Assembly: GCA_041987205.1 (NCBI GenBank)
Contig: JBHIWX010000003.1
Span: forward strand, 32,523-96,522
Length of the DNA: 64,000 nt
Direction: 5' to 3'
From: BOKV01 sp041987205
Lineage (GTDB): Bacteria; Pseudomonadota; Alphaproteobacteria; Rhizobiales; Rhizobiaceae
Positions 8,055 through 16,576 of this stretch are shown here, one piece after another. The translations under genes were made by a program, and so were the position numbers. Every line of letters starts with the position of its first letter. Position 1 is the stretch's first letter. The notes under the pieces were generated by a model. That model was not told where the DNA came from. It saw only the letters and a list, made by a program, of their open reading frames with translations, and did not search any database.

Positions 8055-8947
8055 CCTTTCACGTAATTGCGCCAGTCGTGCTCCTCGGCGAAGCCGAGCA
8101 TCTCGCGGATCTTGCGGTTGGAGAACAGCGCCTCGTTCTCGCCCATCTCGCGCGTGACCGGCACGCCGGGAAAGAACCGCTCGACGAGTTCGGCGGTCGG
8201 GATGTTCATGCCGTTGGTATCGTTGCCGGCATTGAAGACCTGGAAGCCCAACGCATCCTTTTGCAGGCACAGATCGACGATCTGGCCAAGATCGCGCGCA
8301 TCGATGTAACAGAACGCGTTACGCCGCCGCATTTCCGGATTGGCGAAATAGGTCGGGAACAGTTCGGCATATTCGTGCGGCTCGACGACATTGCCGATTC
8401 TCAGCGCGTAGATGTCGAAGCCCGAGCGGCGCTGGAAGGTGCGCGCCGTCTTTTCGTTGACCACTTTCGACAGGCCATAGCTGTCCATCGGATCGACGTC
8501 GTAATCCTCCTCCAGCGGCAGGGCATGCGGGTCGGTCCTGCCGTCGGAAAAGCAGATGCCGTAGGTCGTCTCCGACGAGGCGACGACGATCTTCCTGATG
8601 CCGAGCTTCACCGCCGCCTCGATCACGTTGTAGGTGCCCATCGTGTTGACGCGGAAGGTCTCGTTGTCGGGCTCGATCAGGATGCGCGGGATGGCGGCGA
8701 AATGGACAACCGCGTCGAAGGCGGGCAGGCCGGTGCCGGGCTCGAGCTCGCCGAGATTGCCGTAGGAGGTCATCACGTTGAACATCTGACCGGAATCGGT
8801 GATGTCCGCGATCAGGTTGTCGACGCCGGGATGGTCGAGCGGCGTCAGGTCGACATTGACCACGCGATGGCCCCTGTCGAGGAGATAGGGAATCACGTGC
8901 CGGCCGGCCTTGCCCGAGCCACCGGTGAAGAGAATGCGTTTCGCCAT
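8051..8947 (-). CDS. NAD-dependent epimerase/dehydratase family protein
   Basis: Extended short-chain dehydrogenase of 298 residues. The nucleotide-binding site is FTGGSGKAGRHVIPYLLDRG (residues about 7-26), and the catalytic Tyr/Lys pair is in DSYGLSKVVNEK, with the Ser in VVASSETTYG. These fit the NDP-sugar epimerase/uronate dehydrogenase group. No sugar biosynthesis genes are nearby, so the substrate is unknown. The start ATG at 8947 gives MAKRILFTGG. Confidence 0.92.
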   Translation of the reverse strand: MAKRILFTGGSGKAGRHVIPYLLDRGHRVVNVDLTPLDHPGVDNLIADITDSGQMFNVMTSYGNLGELEPGTGLPAFDAVVHFAAIPRILIEPDNETFRVNTMGTYNVIEAAVKLGIRKIVVASSETTYGICFSDGRTDPHALPLEEDYDVDPMDSYGLSKVVNEKTARTFQRRSGFDIYALRIGNVVEPHEYAELFPTYFANPEMRRRNAFCYIDARDLGQIVDLCLQKDALGFQVFNAGNDTNGMNIPTAELVERFFPGVPVTREMGENEALFSNRKIREMLGFAEEHDWRNYVKG

Positions 8948-9074
8948 GATGCGCTCCCGCTCCGTTCCTGTTCCAGCCTGTTTCGGCCAGTTCTAGCAAT
9001 CGGAGAGGCACAAGGTCGAGCCTCGCGCCTGACGCGAGGTGACCGAGGGTCTGAATATGTGTCCCTGAAACGCC

Positions 9075-9102
9075 AAAAGGCTCCGGCGATGCCGGAGCCT
9101 TT
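9075..9102 (-). terminator. rho-independent terminator of the small secreted protein gene
   Basis: A 12-bp perfect stem AAAGGCTCCGGC/GCCGGAGCCTTT with a three-base loop and TTTT on the minus strand, 25 bases after the stop codon at 9127. Confidence 0.85.
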
Positions 9103-9126
9103 CGGAGGAGAGGTCTGCGTTGCCGA

Positions 9127-9402
9127 TTAGCGGCAGACGCGGAAACGCTTCCAGTGCCAGTGGCCGTAGTAACCCCACACCTTGCGCTTCACCCAGAAGC
9201 AATGCGGGCGGTAGTTGTAGCCGCCACCGTAGTAGCCGCCGCCATGGTAACCGACCTGCGTGGCCTGGCCGGCGGAGGATTCGATCGGGGCGATGCGGGT
9301 CATGCCGGCGGCGGAAGCCGAGGTCGGCGCGACGGCGAGGCCGCTGGTGGCGAGAACGGCAACGGCGATGGCCGCGGTAAGGGTCTTGCGGGTGCTGGTC
9401 AT
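9127..9402 (-). CDS. small secreted Gly/Tyr/His-rich protein
   Basis: A 91-residue protein with a Sec signal peptide (MTSTRKTLTAAIAVAVL...ASA, cleavage near residue 32). The mature part has a GYHGGGYYGGGYNY stretch and ends in a basic aromatic segment, FWVKRKVWGYYGHWHWKRF, with two cysteines (CFW... and VCR) that could pair. I do not recognise a named domain; similar short proteins are common in Hyphomicrobiales. It has its own terminator and a leader that resembles that of the unrelated small secreted protein at 42260-42625. Confidence 0.8.
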   Translation of the reverse strand: MTSTRKTLTAAIAVAVLATSGLAVAPTSASAAGMTRIAPIESSAGQATQVGYHGGGYYGGGYNYRPHCFWVKRKVWGYYGHWHWKRFRVCR

Positions 9403-9579
9403 GTCTGAAAAGTCTCCTCAGGGTCGTTCAGGGTTCGGTTTCGTTTCGGGGCAGGACACCGTGCCTTGCCATGACCCTGAGATGGGGCATGGCCTTTTCC
9501 TTCGCTGTGCCATCTGGCACAGGCGGTTGAATTTCCTTTTATTTCAATATGTTAATTGAGATGCGATAAATCGCGGGGT
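9403..9579 (-). promoter_or_regulatory. leader of the small secreted protein gene with 8-bp inverted repeat
   Basis: Contains an AT-rich block (about 9530-9565), the inverted repeat CTGTGCCA/TGGCACAG (9505-9522), then on the minus strand CCCCATCT followed by CAGGGTCATGG (about 9467-9487). The same order of AT-rich block, inverted repeat and CCCCATCT is present upstream of the gene starting at 42625. Confidence 0.5.
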
Positions 9580-10926
9580 TCAATCGCGGTTGTCGCGGAA
9601 CCCAGCCAGGGCATATATCGCACGCAAAAGGGAGCGTCTGAACGCGGGCAGCGGGAAGCGCGGCAGGGGCCGGCGCATGATCGCGGGGATCGCGTCGACC
9701 CCGTCGCGTTCTCCGGCGACGAGCCGGGCGACCAGCCTGCCGGTGTAACCGCTCATCGCCACGCCATTGCCGTGCCAGGCAAAAGCACCGAAGGCGCTTT
9801 CGATGTCGCCCAGGGGTCCGGCATGCGGGATCAGCGGCCGCGTCAGACAGACGAGCCCCGACCAGGCATACGCCGTCCCGACATGCGCCCAGGCCGGAAA
9901 CAGGTTTTCGAAGGCGGCGCGTAGCGCGCGCTGGCTGCGCGCCATGCCGGAAGGCGAGGCATCCGTGCCGCCACGCCCGCCGAAGAGAAACCGCCCGTCC
10001 GGCAGCAGGCGGAAATAGTGCAGCAGGTCGCGCGTGTCGTGCGCCGGCATGACATTCGTCCAGCCCTGCGCGTCGCGCTCGGCCTCCGTCAGCGGGCGCG
10101 TCACCAGAATGCGCGACAGGGCCGGCATCAGCCTGCCGCCGATCCAGGGCGCAACATCTTCGGGCGTGTAGCCATTGGTCGCCAGGATGACACGGTTCGC
10201 GGTCAACTCGCCCTGCGGGCAGGTCAGCACATGCCGCCCGCCCTGACGCCGCCAGCCCGTCACGGGAGAATCGGCGGTAAGGATCGCGCCCGCCTGTGCC
10301 GCGGCCCCGGCAAGGCCGCGCAGATAGTTGAGCGGGTGCAGGCCGAAGGCTTCCGGGTCGAGCAGGCCGGCGTGGAAATGCGGGCCGGCATTGCCGCGTT
10401 CGATCAGTTCCTCGCGTGTCAGGATCTGCTGGTCCAGCCCAAACGTGGCGTTCATGAACGCCGCCTCCTCGTGCAGCGCGTCGACGCGCGAGGCGCGATG
10501 GGCGAGACGGAGATCGCCGTCGGGCGTCGCCTGTGCATCGACACCGGAAGTGGCGAGGAAATCGCGTACATGCGCCACCGAATCGCGCAGGGCACGATGA
10601 AAGGCGCGCGTTTCGGCAAGCCCGTAGCGGCGGATCATGGTGTCGTAGGGCAGCTTGGCGGCGGCGGCCGAGCAGAAGCCGCCATTGCGGCCCGAGGCAC
10701 CCCAGCCCGGCCGGCCCGCTTCCAGCACCACGGTCTTGACACCATAGTCGCGCGCCAGGGCCAGCGCCGCCGAAAGGCCCGCGTATCCCGCGCCGATGAT
10801 CGCGACATCGGCCTCCCGTGCGGAGACGCAGCGTTCCGGCGAGAAGGATAGCGGCGTCGCGGTGGCCTCCCAGTAGCTGGGCACCGGGTTCGCGAAATCA
10901 TAGGCGTCTTCGTGGTAGAGCCGCAT
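9580..10926 (-). CDS. DAO-family FAD-dependent oxidoreductase (PuuB/OrdL-like)
   Basis: A 448-residue flavoenzyme that oxidises an amine or amino acid. The FAD-binding Rossmann motif is ADVAIIGAGYAGLSAALALA (about 39-58) with VVLEAGRPGWGASGRNGGF following; GNGVAMSGYTGRLVA near the C-terminus closes the flavin site. Length and pattern match gamma-glutamylputrescine oxidase and related enzymes, which would fit with ornithine decarboxylase 2.6 kb away, but no glutamylputrescine synthetase is present, so the substrate is inferred only. It is divergent from the RNase D-like gene. Confidence 0.9.
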   Translation of the reverse strand: MRLYHEDAYDFANPVPSYWEATATPLSFSPERCVSAREADVAIIGAGYAGLSAALALARDYGVKTVVLEAGRPGWGASGRNGGFCSAAAAKLPYDTMIRRYGLAETRAFHRALRDSVAHVRDFLATSGVDAQATPDGDLRLAHRASRVDALHEEAAFMNATFGLDQQILTREELIERGNAGPHFHAGLLDPEAFGLHPLNYLRGLAGAAAQAGAILTADSPVTGWRRQGGRHVLTCPQGELTANRVILATNGYTPEDVAPWIGGRLMPALSRILVTRPLTEAERDAQGWTNVMPAHDTRDLLHYFRLLPDGRFLFGGRGGTDASPSGMARSQRALRAAFENLFPAWAHVGTAYAWSGLVCLTRPLIPHAGPLGDIESAFGAFAWHGNGVAMSGYTGRLVARLVAGERDGVDAIPAIMRRPLPRFPLPAFRRSLLRAIYALAGFRDNRD

Positions 10927-11127
10927 CGTCCGTCAATGCCATCCGATCGTCGTTCCGAAACGCCCCGGAATTGGTCCGGCGACGCTCACACCCTAGACAA
11001 TGACGAGGGCTGCAAACAGGCCCGATGGACTAAGCTGAACCGGCGCGCGGACGTGCCATGGTTGCATCCGGCCGCGAACTGCTTCAAAGACGAGGCCATC
11101 CCCAGGCCGCGCTTTCACGGAGTGGAC

Positions 11128-11742
11128 ATGACCGTCAGGCTGCACAAGGGCGATCTGCCCGATCTCGACCGCTATCGCGAGAGCGTGGCGATCGACACCG
11201 AAACGCTTGGCCTCGTGCCCGGACGCGACCGCCTGTGCGTCGTCCAGCTTTCCAACGGGGACGGCACGGCCGACGTCGTACAGATCGCACGCGGCCAGGA
11301 CAGCGCGCCCAATCTTGAAAAACTTCTCGGCGACGAGGGCGTCACCAAGATCTTCCATTTCGCACGGTTCGATCTGGCGATCCTGTACCAGGCCTTCGGC
11401 GTGATGCCGCAGCCCGTCTATTGCACCAAGATCGCCTCGAAACTGGTACGCACCTATACCGACCGGCACGGGCTGAAGGATTTGCTGCGCGAACTGCTCG
11501 GCGTGGAAATCTCCAAGCAGCAGCAGAGCTCCGACTGGGCGGCCGACGAATTGTCGCAGGCCCAGCTCGACTATGCCGCTTCCGACGTGTTGTATCTGCA
11601 CCGGCTGCGCGAGCGGCTGGACATGATGCTGGACCGCGAGGAACGGCGGGACTTTGCGAATGCCGCCTTCGAATTCCTGCCCTGGCGCGCGAAGCTTGAC
11701 CTTGCGGGCTGGCCGGAAAACGACATCTTCGCGCATAGTTGA
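11128..11742 (+). CDS. short RNase D-like 3'-5' exonuclease
   Basis: A 204-residue DEDDy-family 3'-5' exonuclease. The catalytic residues are visible: Asp and Glu in AIDTETLGLV, Asp in FHFARFDLAILY, and Tyr/Asp in LDYAASDVLYLHRL. It consists of the nuclease domain only; full RNase D has extra HRDC domains and about 370 residues. The start ATG at 11128 gives MTVRLHKGDLPDL; the longer frame upstream is unsupported. It lies immediately ahead of the LPS transport operon, an arrangement seen in relatives. Confidence 0.93.
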   Translation: MTVRLHKGDLPDLDRYRESVAIDTETLGLVPGRDRLCVVQLSNGDGTADVVQIARGQDSAPNLEKLLGDEGVTKIFHFARFDLAILYQAFGVMPQPVYCTKIASKLVRTYTDRHGLKDLLRELLGVEISKQQQSSDWAADELSQAQLDYAASDVLYLHRLRERLDMMLDREERRDFANAAFEFLPWRAKLDLAGWPENDIFAHS

Positions 11743-11782
11743 TCCATCCGGGGGATGCGACCGGTTGGATTGCTTAATAAAC

Positions 11783-11811
11783 TTGCCGTAAAATAACCAA
11801 GAAGGTTCTAT
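11783..11811 (+). promoter_or_regulatory. candidate promoter for the lptC operon
   Basis: TTGCCG (11783-11788) and TTCTAT (11806-11811) are 17 bp apart in an AT-rich stretch upstream of lptC. Elements match the housekeeping consensus only partly. Confidence 0.4.
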
Positions 11812-11864
11812 TCCTGCATCCTTTACGCTTTTGCGCGGCAAACCGAACCCAGCTGGAAGCCAAG

Positions 11865-12962
11865 GTGACAAGTTCGAATCCCGCTTATCCGAACCGGCAA
11901 CGCGCGCCACGGGCGCCGCGGGTCGAGTTGCGTGGCGGGCCTTCCTGGGCCAGCGATTCGGGCTATGCCGCCGTGGAACCGGTGGTGCGCCAGCGCGGCG
12001 CGCCGGCACCCGTCGTTCTCGATCCGCATGATTATGAGGCGCCCGCGCCGCAGGCCGTCAGCGCGCCGGTGGCTCCGATGAGACCCGATCGAACCGACAG
12101 CCATACGACGGCCCGTGCCGACCTTGCCGCCCAACCGGAGCTGGCCTATCACGATCCGGTTTTTCACGATCACGACCAGCCCCAGTACGAGCAGGTTGAT
12201 CAGGGGCATGCCGAACATTCGCAGACCCAGCAGGCGCGCGCCGAAAGGCCGGCACGTGGCGGCCGCCATGGCGAGAACCGGACGCTTGCCGATTTCGAAC
12301 GCGCCAGGCGCCACAGCCAGAGGGTGGCGATGCTCAAGGTCGGCCTGCCCGCCTTCGCGGCGCTGACCATGGTGGTTATCCTTGGCACGCTGTTCTTCGC
12401 CGGCAGCAAGCTGCCCTCTGTCGACATCGGCAGTACCAAGATCGAGGACGGCAAGCTGGTGATGGACAATCCGCACCTCAACGGTACCGATTCCAACCAG
12501 CGGCCCTACGACCTTTCCGCCGACCGGGCGATCCAGGACGCCGACCAGCCGACGCGGATCATGCTGGAGAAGATCAAGGCGCGCCTGCCGATGACGGATA
12601 CGAGCTTCGCCAGCGTGACGGCGGGCACCGGCATCTACGACGCCGACGGCAAGACGCTGCGCCTTGGCGACGCGGTGGCCGTCGACACCGAGGACGGCAT
12701 GAGCATCCGCATGGAAGACGCCGCGATCGACATCGAGTCGGGTACGATGAGCACGCAAAACCCGGTCTCCGTCGACACCGGCCGTGCCTTCGTCTCGGCC
12801 GAAACGCTGCTGGTGGAGGACAAGGGCGACAAGATCGTCTTCGAAAACCGCGTGCGCATGACCATCCGTCCGCCCTCGGGCGACGACAAGGCCGGCGCGC
12901 TCGCCATTCCGACCATGCCGATCATCGGCCAGATCAATTCGCAAGGGAAGGCCGACGAGTAA
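11865..12962 (+). CDS. lptC: LPS export protein LptC with long cytoplasmic extension
   Basis: Inner-membrane anchored component of the LptBFGC-A bridge that moves lipopolysaccharide to the outer membrane. 365 residues, against about 190-220 in most relatives. One membrane segment (about 156-180, LPAFAALTMVVILGTLFFAG) is followed by the periplasmic beta-jellyroll, with the repeated strands of the OstA-like fold up to the end. The first 155 residues are predicted cytoplasmic, rich in Pro, Ala, His, Asp and Gln, and look disordered. The GTG start has GGAAG five bases upstream. The stop overlaps the lptA start (TAATG). Confidence 0.88.
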   Translation: MTSSNPAYPNRQRAPRAPRVELRGGPSWASDSGYAAVEPVVRQRGAPAPVVLDPHDYEAPAPQAVSAPVAPMRPDRTDSHTTARADLAAQPELAYHDPVFHDHDQPQYEQVDQGHAEHSQTQQARAERPARGGRHGENRTLADFERARRHSQRVAMLKVGLPAFAALTMVVILGTLFFAGSKLPSVDIGSTKIEDGKLVMDNPHLNGTDSNQRPYDLSADRAIQDADQPTRIMLEKIKARLPMTDTSFASVTAGTGIYDADGKTLRLGDAVAVDTEDGMSIRMEDAAIDIESGTMSTQNPVSVDTGRAFVSAETLLVEDKGDKIVFENRVRMTIRPPSGDDKAGALAIPTMPIIGQINSQGKADE

Positions 12963-13540
12963 TGGCAGGTACGTTACGCGCAGCATGCCGCGCCACACTG
13001 GCGCGCGCCCTCCTTTCGCCGGCGGCGCTGGTCCTGTCGGGCCTGCTGCTTGCCGCGCCTGTATCGGCGCAGAATTTCGGCGGCGCGTTCGAGGGCATGA
13101 GCAATTCCGACGCCCCCGTCGAGATCGAGGCGGACCGCCTCGAGGTCGTCGACAACAAGGGCATCGCCGTCTTCAGCGGCAATGTCAGCGTCGTGCAGGG
13201 TTCCACCCTGCTGAAAGCCAAGCGGCTGACGGTCTCCTATCTCAGGGACAGTTCGGGCTCGGCCGGCCCCGGCGGCAATATCCGCACCATCGAGGCGACC
13301 GGCCGCGTTGCCGTGCGCTCGAAGGACCAGACGGCCAGCGCCGACAAGGCCGTGGTCGACATGCAGAAACAGGTGGCTACACTTTCAGGCAATGTTTCGA
13401 TAAGTCAGGGCAAGAACATCGTTACCGGTTGCGTCCTGACCATCAATCTGACGACCAATGCCGCCACGCTGCAGCCTTGTGCGGCCGCCAGCGGCAGGGT
13501 CAAGATGCTTTTCACACCGAAGTCCGGCGGCGAGCAGTAG
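12962..13540 (+). CDS. lptA: periplasmic LPS transport protein LptA
   Basis: Periplasmic bridge protein of LPS transport, 192 residues. A Sec signal peptide (LALVLSGLLLAAPVSA-type core, cleavage before QNFGG at about 37) is followed by the OstA domain: PVEIEADRLEVVDNKGIAVFSGNVSVVQG and the second repeat ADKAVVDMQKQVATLSGNVSISQG. Start overlaps lptC by one base, so the two are coupled. Normal length for the family. Confidence 0.94.
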   Translation: MAGTLRAACRATLARALLSPAALVLSGLLLAAPVSAQNFGGAFEGMSNSDAPVEIEADRLEVVDNKGIAVFSGNVSVVQGSTLLKAKRLTVSYLRDSSGSAGPGGNIRTIEATGRVAVRSKDQTASADKAVVDMQKQVATLSGNVSISQGKNIVTGCVLTINLTTNAATLQPCAAASGRVKMLFTPKSGGEQ

Positions 13541-13565
13541 AGTGTCAACAGGCGGAGAAGTTCCG

Positions 13566-14663
13566 TTGAAGCCGGCCGACCGCAAGCGCCCGAAATCGTC
13601 GCTTGTCCGAGAACTGACGGATTTCTTCCGTCAGGTGCTCGACGACATGGCCGCTTTGCCCGGCGACACGGTTGCCTTTGTTCGCCGGTTTTCGGGACGG
13701 ATGCGCCTGCCGCGAGTCGGAAAACTGCCGAAGCTCGGCAGACTGCCCGGGCTGAGCGACCTGCCGAGGATCAGCGACCTGCCGAAACTGGGCAATCTGC
13801 CCAAGCTCGGCGATCTGCGCCTTCCCGGCCTGGGCGGCAGGGATACTGACGACGCCGAGAGCGATGGTGTCGCCAACCCACCCCTCGTCAGGTCCAACGG
13901 CGCCAATGGTAACGGCTATGCGCTGAAAACGGCGGGCCGGCAGGGCGTGATGGCGGCGGTCGGCCTGCAGAAGAGCTACAAGGGCCGGCAGGTGGTCGGC
14001 GGCGTGACGCTCGGCGTGCGGCGCGGCGAGGCCGTCGGCCTGCTCGGACCCAACGGCGCGGGCAAAACGACCTGCTTCTACATGATCACCGGGCTGATCA
14101 AGCCCGATGCCGGCCGCATCGAGCTTGACGGCCACGACATTACCGAGACGCCGATGTATCGCCGCGCCCGGCTCGGCATCGGTTACCTGCCGCAGGAAGC
14201 GTCGATCTTTCGCGGCCTGTCGGTGGAAAACAACATCCGCGCCGTGCTCGAGATCGTCGAGTCGAGCCAGCGCGAGCGCGAGCATCAGCTCGACGCCCTG
14301 CTCGACGAGTTCTCGATCGCGCATTTGCGCAAGCTTCCCTCCATCGCCCTGTCGGGCGGTGAACGGCGTCGCTGCGAAATCGCCCGCGCGCTGGCGACCC
14401 GGCCGTCCTTCATGTTGCTCGACGAACCTTTCGCCGGCATCGACCCGATCGCGGTCGGCGATATCCAGCAGCTCGTGCGGCATCTTACGCGGCGCGGCAT
14501 CGGCGTGCTAATCACCGACCACAATGTGCGCGAGACGCTGGGCCTGATCGACCGTGCCTACATCATCGCTTCGGGCCGCGTTCTGACCCATGGCGCGCCC
14601 GACGAGGTCGTGCTCAATCCCGATGTCAGACGCACCTATCTGGGCGAACAGTTTACTCTTTGA
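13566..14663 (+). CDS. lptB: LPS export ATPase LptB with N-terminal hexapeptide-repeat extension
   Basis: Cytoplasmic ABC ATPase that powers LPS extraction. The ABC domain starts near residue 128 and has Walker A GPNGAGKTT (about 162-170), signature LSGGERRRCEIARAL, Walker B FMLLDEPFAGID and the switch histidine in LITDHNVRET. About 365 residues in all; standard LptB has about 240-270. Ahead of the ABC domain lie a basic/amphipathic stretch (1-46) and six tandem hexapeptides of the form xLPxLG (47-82), then a variable linker. The TTG start at 13566 has GGAG eight bases upstream; a GTG at 13542 is an alternative. Confidence 0.9.
   Translation: MKPADRKRPKSSLVRELTDFFRQVLDDMAALPGDTVAFVRRFSGRMRLPRVGKLPKLGRLPGLSDLPRISDLPKLGNLPKLGDLRLPGLGGRDTDDAESDGVANPPLVRSNGANGNGYALKTAGRQGVMAAVGLQKSYKGRQVVGGVTLGVRRGEAVGLLGPNGAGKTTCFYMITGLIKPDAGRIELDGHDITETPMYRRARLGIGYLPQEASIFRGLSVENNIRAVLEIVESSQREREHQLDALLDEFSIAHLRKLPSIALSGGERRRCEIARALATRPSFMLLDEPFAGIDPIAVGDIQQLVRHLTRRGIGVLITDHNVRETLGLIDRAYIIASGRVLTHGAPDEVVLNPDVRRTYLGEQFTL
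13704..13811 (+). repeat. six tandem 18-bp repeats within lptB
   Basis: In-frame 18-bp units coding RLPRVG, KLPKLG, RLPGLS, DLPRIS, DLPKLG and NLPKLG, followed by a decayed unit DLRLPGLGG. Leu-Pro at positions 2-3 and a hydrophobic residue at 5 are constant. Confidence 0.88.
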
Positions 14664-14770
14664 GAACTTAGTGCTTCTATGCTGCCCGCAGAAGCAAGAA
14701 ACGGGCCAGACCGCGGGGGATGTTGCGGCTCCAAGGCCCGTCCGTGGCAGGACATCAGGGCGGTGTAACA

Positions 14771-16336
14771 GTGCTCTCGGCCAAATTGCAGATACGCCAG
14801 TCGCAGGCGCTCGTCATGACGCCGCAACTGATGCAGTCGATCAGGCTGCTGCAGCTCAACCATCTGGAATTGTCGTCCTTCGTGGAGCGCGAGATCGAGC
14901 GCAATCCGCTGCTCGACCTGATCGAGGCGGACGCGCCCCAGCCCGAGCGCCGGGAAAGCGATGAAGGCGACAAGCCGGTACCCACCGGAGAATCCGAAGC
15001 AACCGAATGGCTCGACGGACAGTTCGAGACCTCCACCGAAGCGATGGAAAGCCGCCTCGGCACCTCACTCGAAAACGTGTTCGAGGCCGATACGCCGCCC
15101 AATCCCCGGGAAAGCCAGCCGAGTAGCCGCGCAGACCAGCCCGTGGCGCCGTCGGCCGGCGATCCGTGGAAATCGACGCGTCTCGGCTCCGGCTTCGACG
15201 GTGACGGCAGCGAGCTGGAAGCCTATACCGCGGCCGAACCCAACCTGGCCGACCATCTGCGCGCACAGCTCGCAACGGGCTTTTCCGATCCGCGCGAGCG
15301 GCTGATCGCCGACGAGATCGTCGGCTCGATCGACGAGGACGGCTATCTGCGCCGCCCGACGGGAGAGATCGCCGCGCAGCTCGGGACCAGCGAAGCGGCC
15401 GTCGAGACGGTGATCGGGCGCGTCCAGGCCTTCGACCCGCCGGGCATTGCCGCGCGGGACCTTGCCGAATGCCTGAAACTGCAACTGGTCGAGCGCGACC
15501 GGTACGATCCGGCGATGCAGGCGCTCGTGGAGAACCTCGACCTGCTGGCGAAGCGCGATTTTCCGGCGCTGATGCGCGTTTGCGGGGTCGGCCGCGAGGA
15601 TCTGGCCGACATGGTTGGCGAAATCCGCCAGCTCGACCCGCGTCCGGGCGCCCGCTTCAGCAGCGATCCGGTGCAGACCGTCGTGCCTGACGTGATCGTC
15701 TCGCCCGGCCCGGACGGCGGCTGGTCGGTCGAACTCAATGCGGAGACCCTGCCGCGCGTGCTGGTGAACCGGCGCTATTACGCGGAAGTGTCGAAAATCT
15801 GCCGCAAGGACGAGGACCGGGCCTTCATCACCGACTGCCTGCAAAGCGCCAACTGGCTGGTGAAAAGCCTCGACCAGCGCGCCCAGACCATCCTCAAGGT
15901 CGCGACCGAGATCGTGAAGCAGCAGGACATGTTCTTTGCCTTCGGCGTGGAACATCTCAAGCCGCTCAATTTGCGTACGGTGGCCGACGCCATCTCGATG
16001 CACGAATCGACGGTGAGCCGGGTCACCTCCAACAAATACATGCTGACCGGGCGCGGCCTGTTCGAGATGAAATATTTCTTCACCGCCGCCATCGCGTCGA
16101 CGGGTGGCGAGGATGCCCATTCGGCGGAGTCGGTGCGCCATCGCATACGCCATCTAATCGATGCAGAGCGGGCCGAGCACATCCTTTCGGACGATGCGAT
16201 TGTGGATATCCTGCGCGAATCGGGCGTCGATATCGCGCGGCGAACGGTCGCCAAATACCGCGAATCCATGCACATTCCCTCATCCGTGCAGCGTCGGCGC
16301 GAGAAACGCGCGTTTCCGGCGCGCCAGGCATCGTGA
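14771..16336 (+). CDS. rpoN: RNA polymerase sigma-54 factor
   Basis: Sigma factor for nitrogen-regulated and other -24/-12 promoters, about 521 residues. Region I is LSAKLQIRQSQALVMTPQLMQSIRLLQ, an acidic region II follows (about 55-150), then the core-binding domain, the helix-turn-helix (LRTVADAISMHESTVSRVTSNK) and the RpoN box ARRTVAKYRE near the C-terminus. The start is the GTG at 14771, matching the family N-terminus with AGGG upstream; an in-frame ATG at 14720 would add 17 residues. It sits between lptB and hpf as in many Proteobacteria. Confidence 0.95.
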   Translation: MLSAKLQIRQSQALVMTPQLMQSIRLLQLNHLELSSFVEREIERNPLLDLIEADAPQPERRESDEGDKPVPTGESEATEWLDGQFETSTEAMESRLGTSLENVFEADTPPNPRESQPSSRADQPVAPSAGDPWKSTRLGSGFDGDGSELEAYTAAEPNLADHLRAQLATGFSDPRERLIADEIVGSIDEDGYLRRPTGEIAAQLGTSEAAVETVIGRVQAFDPPGIAARDLAECLKLQLVERDRYDPAMQALVENLDLLAKRDFPALMRVCGVGREDLADMVGEIRQLDPRPGARFSSDPVQTVVPDVIVSPGPDGGWSVELNAETLPRVLVNRRYYAEVSKICRKDEDRAFITDCLQSANWLVKSLDQRAQTILKVATEIVKQQDMFFAFGVEHLKPLNLRTVADAISMHESTVSRVTSNKYMLTGRGLFEMKYFFTAAIASTGGEDAHSAESVRHRIRHLIDAERAEHILSDDAIVDILRESGVDIARRTVAKYRESMHIPSSVQRRREKRAFPARQAS

Positions 16337-16357
16337 TCACCTGCCGTTCGGTCGCCC

Positions 16358-16386
16358 TTGACATAGCCTGCGGCAACTCCTAGAAG
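16358..16386 (+). promoter_or_regulatory. sigma-70-type promoter for hpf
   Basis: A perfect -35 TTGACA (16358-16363) is separated by 17 bp from TAGAAG (16381-16386), about 190 bases upstream of hpf. This would let hpf-ptsN be expressed apart from rpoN. Confidence 0.6.
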
Positions 16387-16576
16387 CGCGCCGTCGCACG
16401 ACAGGCCGGCTGCAAGACAGGCTTGGAAGAACAAGTATGGAACCGGCGCGGACCCGACAGACGGGCCGCATGTGCATGAAATTTCCAGCGGGTTAGCCTC
16501 GCACCGGAAGATCAGCTATATTCCGAATTGATCCATCCCTCGGGCCTGGCCGCCACAAGAGGAGCGCATTCGCATC

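Noticed and set aside
9515..9531. Possible sigma-54 promoter (TGGCAC...TTGAA)
   Set aside because: The -12 GC is missing at the required 10-base spacing, and the sequence is better explained as one arm of the inverted repeat.
11776..11800. Possible CtrA site upstream of lptC (TTAA...TAA)
   Set aside because: The second half-site does not match TTAA at the required seven-base spacing.
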